Positions 1-6,975 of a stretch of DNA of 7,135 bases are shown here, one piece after another. This DNA is from Gemmatimonadota bacterium. GTDB lineage: Bacteria; ARS69. Position numbers and translations under genes: made by a program. The DNA lies in NCBI GenBank assembly GCA_021604925.1, contig BQJX01000135.1, forward strand, positions 1 through 7,135, read 5' to 3'. The notes under the pieces are model-generated. The model was given only the letters and a program-made list of their open reading frames with translations, did not search any database and was not told the origin of the DNA. The number at the start of each line of letters is the position of its first letter. Position 1 is the first letter of the stretch.

Positions 1-1482
1 GCCCGCGTGCACGACGCGGACACTGTCGTCGTACACGTGCACCACCGGGGCTCCCCACCCGGAGCTGATCGAACCGGAGTCCGTGGCCGCCATCACGTTC
101 ACGCGCGTCGTGTTGAATGAAACGGTGAACTCGTAGCCGTAGATCTCCAGGGGCGAGACATCGCGATCCACGAGTACCGGGACCGCGGTGGCCGGAATCG
201 CGGTCTGGACGACCGTGTTCGGGATGGACACGCGCACGTCGCAGACCGAGATCGCGGCGGTGGTGTCCTTCGCCCCCGCCATGTCCTCGACGTAGACGAA
301 GCACTCTCCCCCGCCAACCGCCGTGAACAGCCCCGCCGCGTCGATCGTTCCGACCGCCGGGTCCGTGGTCCCCCAGGCCCACGGTGGGGCGGTGGCCCCT
401 GACACTCCGAACCCCAGCGTCTCGCCGGTCGCGAGCGTGGCTGTGTTGGGAAAGATGGAGATCGTGGGAGGAACCAGCGTGGAGAAGAACCCGTTCACGT
501 GGAGGGGAACGTACCGCTCGTCGAAGAGGCCGTTCGTGAGGGTGAGGGCCGTGGACGAGGTTCCGTCGGCCGGAACCGTGCAGATCAGCTGCACCAGGAC
601 TCCGCTCCCCGACAGCGCCGTGGCATTCGCCGCCGCGATCCGCACCCGGCCCGGCTCCGTCAGCATGGAGGGAGCCCCCCACGCACTGGCGATCGTGGAC
701 GTGAACGTGGCGGCGACGACGTCGAAGCGCGCGGCCGTGAACGTGAGGTCGAACTCGAACGCGCGGACGTCCAGCCCGGTGAGATCCGTGACCGAAATGG
801 GAATCACGAAGGGGTCGCCGGGCGCCGCACCGATCGACGCCGGTGCGGACAGCGCCATCGCCCGCACGAGGATGTCACCGCTCGTGGAGTCGCGGACCGC
901 GTTCGCGTCGTCGGCGTAGACGCGCGTGGCTCCGGGACCGATCCCGGTGAGGAGTCCACTCGCGTCGATGGAGGCCACCGACGGATTCGTGACGTTCCAG
1001 GTGTACGGCGGAGTTCCCGTGCCGAACGCCGAGAAGGCAAGTGCGTCGCCCACCACGATCTCGCCGCTGTTGGGCGAGACCGAGACGCTCGCGGGCGTGG
1101 CAATGCTCACCGAGCCGTTCGAGGTGGTTGCCACCGGCAGTCCCTCGTTGAAGAGGAACGAACCGAAGCTGACCGCGATCGTTCCCCAACTCGGCCCCGC
1201 CACGAATCGCAGGTACACCAGGTCACCCGCGCCACTCAGCGGAGTCCCTCCGGCCGCCGCCACCTGCACGGATCCGGCCTGCGGACTGAAGAGCGGGGGG
1301 CCCCAGCCCGCCGACAGCGACCCGGTCTCGACCACGTCGATGAGTCGCAGGTAGCTGGCGTTGAACGTGATCTCGCATTCGTAGGAGTACACGCCCAGTC
1401 CGGTCAGGCTCTCCGTGACGATGGCCACGTCCAGCGTGTCGCCCACGGCCGCGGGAATCCCGCTCGCGATGTCGAGCAGGAC
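1..1482 (-). repeat. Tandem cohesin-BIG2 units, 208-residue period
   Basis: The mature part of the protein is a tandem array. The turn tryptophans at residues 95, 303 and 511 (contexts AGWGPP, SAWGAP and SGWGAP) are spaced exactly 208 residues, or 624 bases, apart. Unit 1 covers about 1482-862, unit 2 about 861-244, and unit 3 runs from 243 off the window. Sequence between units has diverged at both protein and DNA level, so this is an old duplication with conserved spacing. More units may lie beyond the edge. Confidence 0.85.
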
Positions 1483-1587
1483 GGCGGCCGCCGGCAACGG
1501 AAGCGTCGCCAGGATCACCAGGCACAGTGCCGTGATCCACCCGGCCCGGCCTCCGATTCTCTCGTGGTTTCTCAGTGCGGCTTTCAT
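1..1587 (-). CDS. Secreted multi-cohesin / BIG2 protein, scaffoldin-like (3' end beyond window)
   Basis: The frame is open from an ATG at 1587 to the left edge (529 codons, no stop), so the gene is partial. I read it directly from the reverse complement. The start is set by AAGGAG seven bases upstream. Residues 1-35 form a signal peptide: basic start, hydrophobic core around 18-30, probable cleavage after PAAA. Domains then alternate: cohesin-like (about 36-163), BIG2-type Ig-like (164-242), cohesin-like (243-372), BIG2-like (373-448) and a third cohesin-like domain cut by the edge (449-529). Cohesin-like signs are YEFxLTF-type strands followed by a GWGAP-type turn and VxVAAA. BIG2 signs are TNPSVASIDASGLLTGIGPG and TDPAVGTIDAAGLF. 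Known cohesins bind dockerins; the gene 40 bases upstream encodes one, so an extracellular scaffold role is inferred. The domains could instead be generic cohesin-fold adhesion modules. The missing C-terminus may carry a sorting tail. Confidence 0.92.
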   Translation of the reverse strand, partial: MKAALRNHERIGGRAGWITALCLVILATLPLPAAAVLLDIASGIPAAVGDTLDVAIVTESLTGLGVYSYECEITFNASYLRLIDVVETGSLSAGWGPPLFSPQAGSVQVAAAGGTPLSGAGDLVYLRFVAGPSWGTIAVSFGSFLFNEGLPVATTSNGSVSIATPASVSVSPNSGEIVVGDALAFSAFGTGTPPYTWNVTNPSVASIDASGLLTGIGPGATRVYADDANAVRDSTSGDILVRAMALSAPASIGAAPGDPFVIPISVTDLTGLDVRAFEFDLTFTAARFDVVAATFTSTIASAWGAPSMLTEPGRVRIAAANATALSGSGVLVQLICTVPADGTSSTALTLTNGLFDERYVPLHVNGFFSTLVPPTISIFPNTATLATGETLGFGVSGATAPPWAWGTTDPAVGTIDAAGLFTAVGGGECFVYVEDMAGAKDTTAAISVCDVRVSIPNTVVQTAIPATAVPVLVDRDVSPLEIYGYEFTVSFNTTRVNVMAATDSGSISSGWGAPVVHVYDDSVRVVHAG

Positions 1588-1594
1588 GATCCAG

Positions 1595-1600
1595 CTCCTT
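1595..1600 (-). promoter_or_regulatory. Shine-Dalgarno site of the cohesin-like gene
   Basis: On the minus strand AAGGAG lies seven bases before the ATG at 1587, which fixes the start. The whole gap to the upstream stop codon (1588-1627) is 40 bases. I see no hairpin plus T-run in it, so the two large genes are probably cotranscribed. Confidence 0.75.
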
Positions 1601-1627
1601 TCCAAATCAATGGGTGGTTGGGCCGCA

Positions 1628-4600
1628 CTACTTGAGAAGAACCATGCGCTTCTGCGCGGTGAACGTACCGGCCTGCAGTCGGTAGAAGTACACGCCACTG
1701 GCGACGCGTCGGCCGCCTTCGTCCCGGCCGTCCCACTGGGCTTCGTAGCTGCCGGGGACCTGCTGTCCGGATACCAGCGTGGCGATTCGCCGTCCGTTGA
1801 CGTTGTACACGGAGAGGTCGGTCGCCACCGAGGACGCACTCTCGCCCGTGATCTGGTACGAGATGGTGGTCCTGGGCCGGAACGGGTTGGGCGTGTTCTG
1901 GGCCAACGCGAACGCGGACGGCACGTGGCTGACCAGGGCCGTGTCGATCTGACCCTGGGCATCGCTGGCGGAGCCCAGCACGTTCTGCTCGTTGATCAAC
2001 GCTTCGGTGAAGGCCAGGCGCGCGGACTCCGTGGACACACCGTCGCCCAGGATCTCGACTTCCAGGACGGCCACCACTCCCCGCGTCAGCTCGTGGATCG
2101 AGCCCATGGCGATGCGAGCGCTCCCGTCCGGGCGGATGCCGGAGTAGAAGTGGGTTCCCTCGGCCACCGCCCCCGGCTCGATGGACAGGATGCGAAGGTC
2201 CGAGGACTCGGGTCGGATCAGGAACTGCGTGGCGAACGCCTCGCCCGCGCCCTCGAACAGAAGCGGCAGTCGGACCGTGGTTCCCGGCCGCAGAGCGAAG
2301 TCCGGTAGCGAGACCTTGTACTCGCCGTTCTCCAGGCCGCGCAGCGCCGTCGCGGGGTTCGCGGTGGGACGGGCGCCCGCTGCCCGCGCGTTCCGCCCGT
2401 CCAGGGAGGCTTCACCGAGCGCAAGCGGCTCTGCTTTCTCGAGGCACGGGAACGTGACGATCAGGTCGGCCACGTACTGGAGGATCAACGCGGCGTCAAA
2501 GGCGGTCGGCGATCCATCGCACGTGACGTCGGCCAACACCTGCTGCTGCGCCGACAGCGTGGTGTCCGGCACCAGCCAGCGGAAGAGCAGCGCCGCGTCG
2601 AACGCGTGGAGCTCGCCGTTCAGGGACACGTCGCCCACGTGGAAGTTGCCCAGGCCCATGCCCTGCCACGGCGTGTAGTTGACCAGGTTCGTGATCGCAT
2701 CGCCCAGGCCGCCCGGGTTGTACCAGCCGCCGGTTCCGGTATCGTCCGAAGCGTCCAGCGGACCGGTGTCGTCTCCCCACCAGCAGTTCTGTGCCGAGAC
2801 GATGTGCGCAAGTCCCGTGTTCTCGATCGCGAACCCGGAGTGGTCGAAGAAGTCGCATCCCGTCACGACCCCCACGGCCGGATTCCCGGACGCCTGGGTG
2901 TAGTTGATGCCGTTCGTGCCGTGCGAGAACAGGCAGTCCGTGAAGCTCGGACTCACGGAGCCCTGCACGGTGACCGCTCCCTCCGAGGCGTTCGTGCTCC
3001 CGTAGGCGAACACGCAGTTGGAGAACTGAACGCTGGAGCTGAGGGCGGTGGGCTCGATCTTGATATGCCCCCAGCGCAGGCTGAACCCGTCCGTGTCGGT
3101 GCTGTCGCCGTTCGTGTCGCCGCCGTAGAAGTCGTCCCGCGGCGACGTGAACACGATCAGGCTCTCGGGCTCCGCTCCTCCGTTGGCGAAGATGCCCCGG
3201 CGCACATTGAGGTCCACGCCGGAAAGCGGCTTGATGGTCACGCCGCGATCGATCGTGAGGTTGGCGCCGGTCCCGACCGTCATGCTCGTGATCAGGATGT
3301 ATTCGCGGCGCGGATCGCCGGCGAACGCGCGGCGGGCCCAGGTGACATCCTGCGCCAGCGTCTCGCCGTACACGCCGAGCGCGCTGTAGAAGTTGTCGTT
3401 CAAGGTGTTGCCCGAGAACACCGGGTTCGACAGAAGGCTGAGCGCCACCGGGGTACGCGTGCATCGCGTGAACGCGCACGAGGACACGATGGGGTTGGAG
3501 ACTCCCGTGATCCCGATGCCCTCCAGGTTCGAGTCCTGGAACGTGCAGTTGCTGATGGTAGGGCTGGCCGAGTCGATCGACACGGACCCTAGCGACGATG
3601 CGCCTCCGTACCGAAGGTCCACGTAGTCGAGAACGGAGACGCCGTCGTCGCTCACGTCCAGGAACCGCACGTAGTTCCAGTCGTCGGGAGCCGGGGTGGT
3701 GAGCGCGCCATCGCCGTTCGTATCGAGAGGATTGCCGACGGTGTCGTCTTCCACCGAGGTGATCACGATGCGGTTGCCCGGCGTTCCATCCATGATCAGT
3801 CCGCCGGAGACGGTGATGGATCCTCCCACCGCCCAGAACGGACTGGCTCCGTCCCAGGCCTTCAGCACGACCCCCGGATCGATCGTGAGGTTGGCGCCGA
3901 ACAGGACCGTGAGGTTGGAGTCCAGGACGTTCGTGATGTTCGTGAAGCCGGCCAGGTTGCGAACCGGAATCGTGCCGTCCTGCGCCAGCGTGCCGCCCAC
4001 GTAGCCCAGCGCCGTGATTCCGTTGCTGTCGAACACGTTCCCCGAGAACGTAGGACTCGACAGGATGTCGATCACGATGGGCATGGACGAGGACTGACGA
4101 ATGAGGTTGTTCGTGATCGACGGGCTGGCGATGCCCTGCACCCAGATGCCGTGGTTGTTGAACTCGAACGAGCAGTCATCGACCGTGGTATTGGCCTGCT
4201 CGATCCGAACGGGTGCCTTCGGAGTGGACGATCCCCCGTACCAGAACTCGCATCCGATCAGACGACAGTTCGCATCGTCCGACGCGTCCTGGAACGTGAG
4301 GCCCGGCCAGTCCGAGTTGCCGGGTCCGTTCGAGTTGCTGTTCACGTTGGAGTCGCCGCCGTGGCTGTCGTCCTTGATGTCCGTGAAGACGATGGGATTC
4401 GAGCCGCCGAGGTCCTCGGCCACCAGGCCGCCGGCGATGTTGATCCCGTAGGAGTCGAACTTGACGATCACGTCCGGGTCGATCGTGAGGACCGAACCTC
4501 CACCCACCGTGATCGCTCCCTGCGCCAGGAAGTAGGTGAACGGAGTGCCGAACTGGGCCACGCCCGCCGTGGGGACGGAGAGCGTGGCGCTGGAGGCCAG

Positions 4601-6547
4601 GGTCTCGGAGATGAGCCCCAGCGCGTGGAATCCGTTGTCGCTGTAGGAGTTGCCGGAGATTGTCGGGGTGGAGGTGGCCGAGATGTGAATCGGAACACTG
4701 AGGCTGTTGAAGAAGTTGTTGCCGGTGATCGTGGCCGACGAGGTTCCGTCGACCCGGACGCCGATCCGGTCGTTCCAGAAGTTGCAGTTCGTGATCGTGG
4801 GAGACGAACTGTTGCACCAGATCGTTCCGTTCCAGGGCTGCGAGTTGACCCAACCGCCGTATCCGAGAAAGCAGTAGTCCAGGTTGCTGACGGAGTCGAT
4901 GGCCGTGGGCAGGAACTTGATCCAGCCCCAGTCGCTGTGCGCCGGGACCGTGGCCGAGCCGTCGCCATTCGTGTCCGCCGGATTGCCGTGCACGTCGTCC
5001 TTCCAGGACGTGAACACGATGGAGTCCGCGGGAGCGCCGATCGCCTGGAGGCCGCCGTTGATATTCAGGACGGTGCTGCCGGTGCGCATCTTGACGACCA
5101 CGCCGGGATCCACCGTGAGCACGGTCCCCACGTCCATCGTCAGGTTCCCGATGAGCACGTACGTGATGTTGGTAAAGCCCGCCACGGTGCGCTTGAAGAT
5201 CTGCGAGTCCACGTTCACGGTTTCATTCAGCAGGCCAAGCGCAGTCACGCCGTTGGTGACGAACGAGTTGCCGGAGAAGGTCGGGTTGGCGGACACGGAC
5301 ATGAGCACCGGCGTGTTCGCGCAGTTGGACACCACGTTGTTGGTCAAAGTGGGGTCCGACACGCCGCGCACTTCGATTCCGTAGCTGGAGTCGCCGATTT
5401 CGGAGTTGGAGATCGTGACGGCGCTGCCCACGTTGTCCATGTAGACACACGAGTTGTTCGTGCTGTACCCACCGTACTGCACGGCGCAGTAGTCGAGCAG
5501 GCCGCCGGAGCCGGGGGCAAACACGATTCCGCCCCAGTCCCCGGACGAGGGGGCGGTGGTGGAACCGTCGTTGTTGGTGTCCGCGGGGTCGCCGCGGTTG
5601 TCGTCCTTGAACGACGTGAACACGATCTGGCTGTCCGCGGCAGCCGTGCCGATCGCGTTCAGCGTGCCGCTCACGTGGATGTCGGTGCTCGTGTTGAGGC
5701 ACTTCACGATGACCCCGGCGTCCACGTTGAGCGTGGCGGCCGGAGCGATGGTGATGTCGCCCAGCAGCAGATACGTGATGTTGGGGATCGGGCTGCCGCC
5801 GATCGTCGTGCCGCGTACCGGAAGGGAATTGGCGCCCGTCAGCGTGGTGGACAGGATGCCGATGGCGTCGAAACCGTTGTCCGACGTGGACGCAAACGTG
5901 ACGGAGCTCAGTACGGGGTTCGAGTCGATGGAGATGGCCACGGGCACCGAAGTGCACGCGCTCACATCCGTGCCGCTGATCGTCGGGGCGGCTCCCGACA
6001 GACACTGGATCCCGTAGTAGCCCGCGTTGATGTCGCAGTCGATGATCGACGGGGAGGATCCGGTGCAGACCACGGACCCCTCGGACGACCAGCCGCCGAA
6101 CCAGACTTCGCAGTTCTCCAGCGTGCCGCCGCCGGTCGCCGTGAAGTGGATGTTGCCCCAGTCGCTGTTGGCGGGTGCCGTTACATTGCCGTCGCCGTTC
6201 GTGTCGTCGCCGCCGGGAGGGGGCAGGTTGTCGTCGCGGATCGACGTGAAGTAGATGGTGGAATCCGCGGTCGTTCCGCCGATCGCGTTGAGGGTGCCGT
6301 TCACCGTGAAGTCGCGATTCAGCGCCATCTTGACCGTCACGCCGGGCTCGATTGTGAGCGTGACGCCGGGGTTGATGGTGACCGTGTTCGTGACGTTGAC
6401 GATCGGATCCGGCGAGTTCGACCAGGTCGTGTCGGACGAGATCGTGCCGGAGAAGGTCACCGCCGCGCGGGCGGAGGTGGTCAGCAGAAGTCCCGCGGCT
6501 AGCGGGAGGAAGAGACGGAGCCGAGACGAAAGCCGTGGCAGGGACAT
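1628..6547 (-). CDS. Secreted giant beta-helix repeat protein with dockerin, cohesin-like domain and T9SS type A tail
   Basis: This 1639-residue protein starts at an ATG with GGAGG six bases upstream and ends in TAG. Residues 1-28 are a signal peptide, probably cut after SARA. Residues 46-1294 hold six modules of about 205 residues with right-handed parallel beta-helix character: PGVxVK, IxFTSxKDD, DTNGDG, DWGxIxF, YGG, SPTIxNC and NPTFSGN recur in order. NCWWGDDTGP at 1254-1263 resembles the usual last coil of bacterial beta-helix proteins. A two-loop dockerin follows (about 1304-1370), then a cohesin-like beta-sandwich (about 1406-1540), then a FlgD-Ig-like / T9SS type A sorting domain (1548-1639). 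Such proteins are normally exported and surface-attached or released. I see no catalytic signature, so a binding or structural role is as likely as polysaccharide lyase activity. The substrate is unknown. Confidence 0.96.
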   Translation of the reverse strand: MSLPRLSSRLRLFLPLAAGLLLTTSARAAVTFSGTISSDTTWSNSPDPIVNVTNTVTINPGVTLTIEPGVTVKMALNRDFTVNGTLNAIGGTTADSTIYFTSIRDDNLPPPGGDDTNGDGNVTAPANSDWGNIHFTATGGGTLENCEVWFGGWSSEGSVVCTGSSPSIIDCDINAGYYGIQCLSGAAPTISGTDVSACTSVPVAISIDSNPVLSSVTFASTSDNGFDAIGILSTTLTGANSLPVRGTTIGGSPIPNITYLLLGDITIAPAATLNVDAGVIVKCLNTSTDIHVSGTLNAIGTAAADSQIVFTSFKDDNRGDPADTNNDGSTTAPSSGDWGGIVFAPGSGGLLDYCAVQYGGYSTNNSCVYMDNVGSAVTISNSEIGDSSYGIEVRGVSDPTLTNNVVSNCANTPVLMSVSANPTFSGNSFVTNGVTALGLLNETVNVDSQIFKRTVAGFTNITYVLIGNLTMDVGTVLTVDPGVVVKMRTGSTVLNINGGLQAIGAPADSIVFTSWKDDVHGNPADTNGDGSATVPAHSDWGWIKFLPTAIDSVSNLDYCFLGYGGWVNSQPWNGTIWCNSSSPTITNCNFWNDRIGVRVDGTSSATITGNNFFNSLSVPIHISATSTPTISGNSYSDNGFHALGLISETLASSATLSVPTAGVAQFGTPFTYFLAQGAITVGGGSVLTIDPDVIVKFDSYGINIAGGLVAEDLGGSNPIVFTDIKDDSHGGDSNVNSNSNGPGNSDWPGLTFQDASDDANCRLIGCEFWYGGSSTPKAPVRIEQANTTVDDCSFEFNNHGIWVQGIASPSITNNLIRQSSSMPIVIDILSSPTFSGNVFDSNGITALGYVGGTLAQDGTIPVRNLAGFTNITNVLDSNLTVLFGANLTIDPGVVLKAWDGASPFWAVGGSITVSGGLIMDGTPGNRIVITSVEDDTVGNPLDTNGDGALTTPAPDDWNYVRFLDVSDDGVSVLDYVDLRYGGASSLGSVSIDSASPTISNCTFQDSNLEGIGITGVSNPIVSSCAFTRCTRTPVALSLLSNPVFSGNTLNDNFYSALGVYGETLAQDVTWARRAFAGDPRREYILITSMTVGTGANLTIDRGVTIKPLSGVDLNVRRGIFANGGAEPESLIVFTSPRDDFYGGDTNGDSTDTDGFSLRWGHIKIEPTALSSSVQFSNCVFAYGSTNASEGAVTVQGSVSPSFTDCLFSHGTNGINYTQASGNPAVGVVTGCDFFDHSGFAIENTGLAHIVSAQNCWWGDDTGPLDASDDTGTGGWYNPGGLGDAITNLVNYTPWQGMGLGNFHVGDVSLNGELHAFDAALLFRWLVPDTTLSAQQQVLADVTCDGSPTAFDAALILQYVADLIVTFPCLEKAEPLALGEASLDGRNARAAGARPTANPATALRGLENGEYKVSLPDFALRPGTTVRLPLLFEGAGEAFATQFLIRPESSDLRILSIEPGAVAEGTHFYSGIRPDGSARIAMGSIHELTRGVVAVLEVEILGDGVSTESARLAFTEALINEQNVLGSASDAQGQIDTALVSHVPSAFALAQNTPNPFRPRTTISYQITGESASSVATDLSVYNVNGRRIATLVSGQQVPGSYEAQWDGRDEGGRRVASGVYFYRLQAGTFTAQKRMVLLK
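1631..1906 (-). other. C-terminal T9SS type A / FlgD-Ig-like sorting domain
   Basis: Residues 1548-1639 open with LAQNTPNPFRPRTTISY, the usual entry motif of this family. They continue with LSVYNVNGRRIATL, WDGRDEGGRRV, SGVYFYRLQAG and a final MVLLK. In Bacteroidetes such tails direct type IX secretion and surface attachment. In Eisenbacteria-like genomes the same tail is common, but its export route is less certain. Family assignment is firm; the export route is inferred. Confidence 0.92.
1928..2332 (-). other. Cohesin-like beta-sandwich domain within the giant protein
   Basis: Residues about 1406-1540 run from YKVSLPDFALRPGTTVRLPL through ATQFLIRPESSDLRILSIEPG and RIAMGS to VVAVLEVEI. This strand order and the glycine-serine turn before VVAVLEVEI resemble the cohesin / carbohydrate-binding fold. 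It is only distantly like the cohesin-like domains of the downstream gene. The fold is inferred from pattern alone. A low-complexity, Ala- and Arg-containing linker (about 1371-1405) separates it from the dockerin. Confidence 0.6.
2438..2638 (-). other. Dockerin type I module (two calcium loops)
   Basis: Residues about 1304-1370 contain two EF-hand-like loops, each followed by a helix. Loop 1 is GDVSLNGELHAFDAALLFRWL, with ligand positions D1306, S1308, N1310 and D1317. Loop 2 is ADVTCDGSPTAFDAALILQYV, with D1340, T1342, D1344 and D1351. Both keep the AFDAAL helix start, so the duplicated dockerin symmetry is clear. C1343 inside loop 2 and C1368 just after helix 2 could pair as a disulfide. 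Dockerins classically bind cohesins, and cohesin-like domains occur in this chain and in the next gene. Confidence 0.85.
2666..6412 (-). repeat. Six tandem beta-helix modules of about 205 residues
   Basis: Approximate modules on the minus strand are 6412-5783, 5782-5171, 5170-4544, 4543-3941, 3940-3311 and 3310-2666 (residues 46-255, 256-459, 460-668, 669-869, 870-1079 and 1080-1294). The tryptophan of the DWG-type motif falls at residues 130, 338, 540, 747, 957 and 1159. The PGVxVK-type motif falls near 68, 276, 480, 690, 890 and 1100. Modules 1, 2, 3 and 5 carry DTNGDG-like calcium loops; module 4 is degraded there. Module 6 lacks the NPxFSGN...ALGxxxETL tail and ends in NCWWGDDTGP instead. 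Confidence 0.92.
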
Positions 6548-6672
6548 GAGGAACCTCCGGAATAGTGGAAGAGCTCAGCCATCCCGGCGAAGAGGGCGTG
6601 GCAGGGCGATGCGTGAGTCGGAATGCTCAACGTTGGGAGAACGGATCCGGAAGCGCGGGGAGTTGCAGCGTC
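6548..6672. other. Intergenic gap between FlgC-like gene and giant protein gene
   Basis: This 125-base gap holds a strong GGAGG Shine-Dalgarno site at 6554-6558, six bases before the ATG at 6547. I find no convincing terminator: CGGATCCG near 6643-6650 is a palindrome but has no T-run. I also find no good sigma-70 promoter on the minus strand. Whether the giant gene has its own promoter is therefore open. Confidence 0.5.
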
Positions 6673-6975
6673 CTAGCCGAAAACGTCCAGAATCGTACCG
6701 ATGATCTCGGATTGGGTTCGCATCACGTGGATGGAGGCCTCCAGCTGGTGCTGGGCCATCATCTGCTGGGTGAACTCCTCGGCGAGATCCACGCCGGGTG
6801 CGATGGCCCGCACGGTATGGGCCTCGGGAAGGCCGCTTGCCGACTCGGTTTGGACCGTGTGGAGGCTGTGGAATGCCTCGGAGTTGAGGTTGGCCAGATT
6901 GTGGGAGGCGTTGGCGTGCCGCGTCCAGGCGGACTGCACACCGGCCATTCCGGCCAGGGAGGGACTCACGACCAT
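6673..6975 (-). CDS. Minimal FlgC-like flagellar rod-domain protein (100 aa)
   Basis: The protein joins two motifs of flagellar axial proteins. Residues 6-35 (SLAGMAGVQSAWTRHANASH, then NLANLNSEAF) match the N-terminal rod signature in which ANNxANxNTxGF-like sequence follows an amphipathic helix. Residues 61-100 (GVDLAEEFTQQMMAQHQLEA, ending IIGTILDVFG) match the C-terminal rod domain, usually VDLAEEMVxMIxAQRxYxAN. Normal FlgB and FlgC proteins are about 130-150 residues; here only some 25 residues separate the two helices. In flagella these helices pair in the rod coiled-coil core. No signal peptide is seen, as expected for this family. The start is supported by an in-frame TAG ten codons upstream, with only a weak AGGT as ribosome site. 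No other flagellar gene is in the window. It could be a real short rod component or a repurposed paralogue. Confidence 0.85.
   Translation of the reverse strand: MVVSPSLAGMAGVQSAWTRHANASHNLANLNSEAFHSLHTVQTESASGLPEAHTVRAIAPGVDLAEEFTQQMMAQHQLEASIHVMRTQSEIIGTILDVFG

Noticed and set aside
1588..1627. Search for a terminator between the two large genes
   Set aside because: The 40-base gap holds no stable stem with a T-run. It is filled by a short spacer and the ribosome site, so cotranscription is the simpler reading.
499..1635. A 378-codon plus-strand frame, with shorter plus frames nearby
   Set aside because: It is antisense to the cohesin-BIG2 gene, which has a signal peptide, a ribosome site and recognisable repeats. 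The plus-strand product is an Arg-, Gly- and Asp-rich shadow.
2496..3479. A 327-codon minus-strand frame overlapping the giant gene
   Set aside because: It is an out-of-frame reading of the beta-helix and dockerin region. It is Arg- and His-rich and has no domain, signal or ribosome site.
2666..6412. The direct repeats considered as a CRISPR or mobile-element signature
   Set aside because: The repeats are about 615 bases long, in frame and diverged at DNA level. They are protein modules with no short conserved repeat-spacer pattern, transposase or terminal inverted repeats.
4151..6502. A 783-codon open frame on the plus strand, antisense to the giant protein
   Set aside because: Its product is dominated by Arg, Val, Asp, Gly and His with no domain or signal. 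It lies opposite a protein with clear motifs throughout. Long antisense frames are expected from GC-biased codon use, and here the repeated modules extend the effect.
6598..6614. TGGCAG followed by a TGC group, resembling a sigma-54 -24/-12 element on the plus strand
   Set aside because: The spacing and the -12 element fit poorly, and no plus-strand gene follows.
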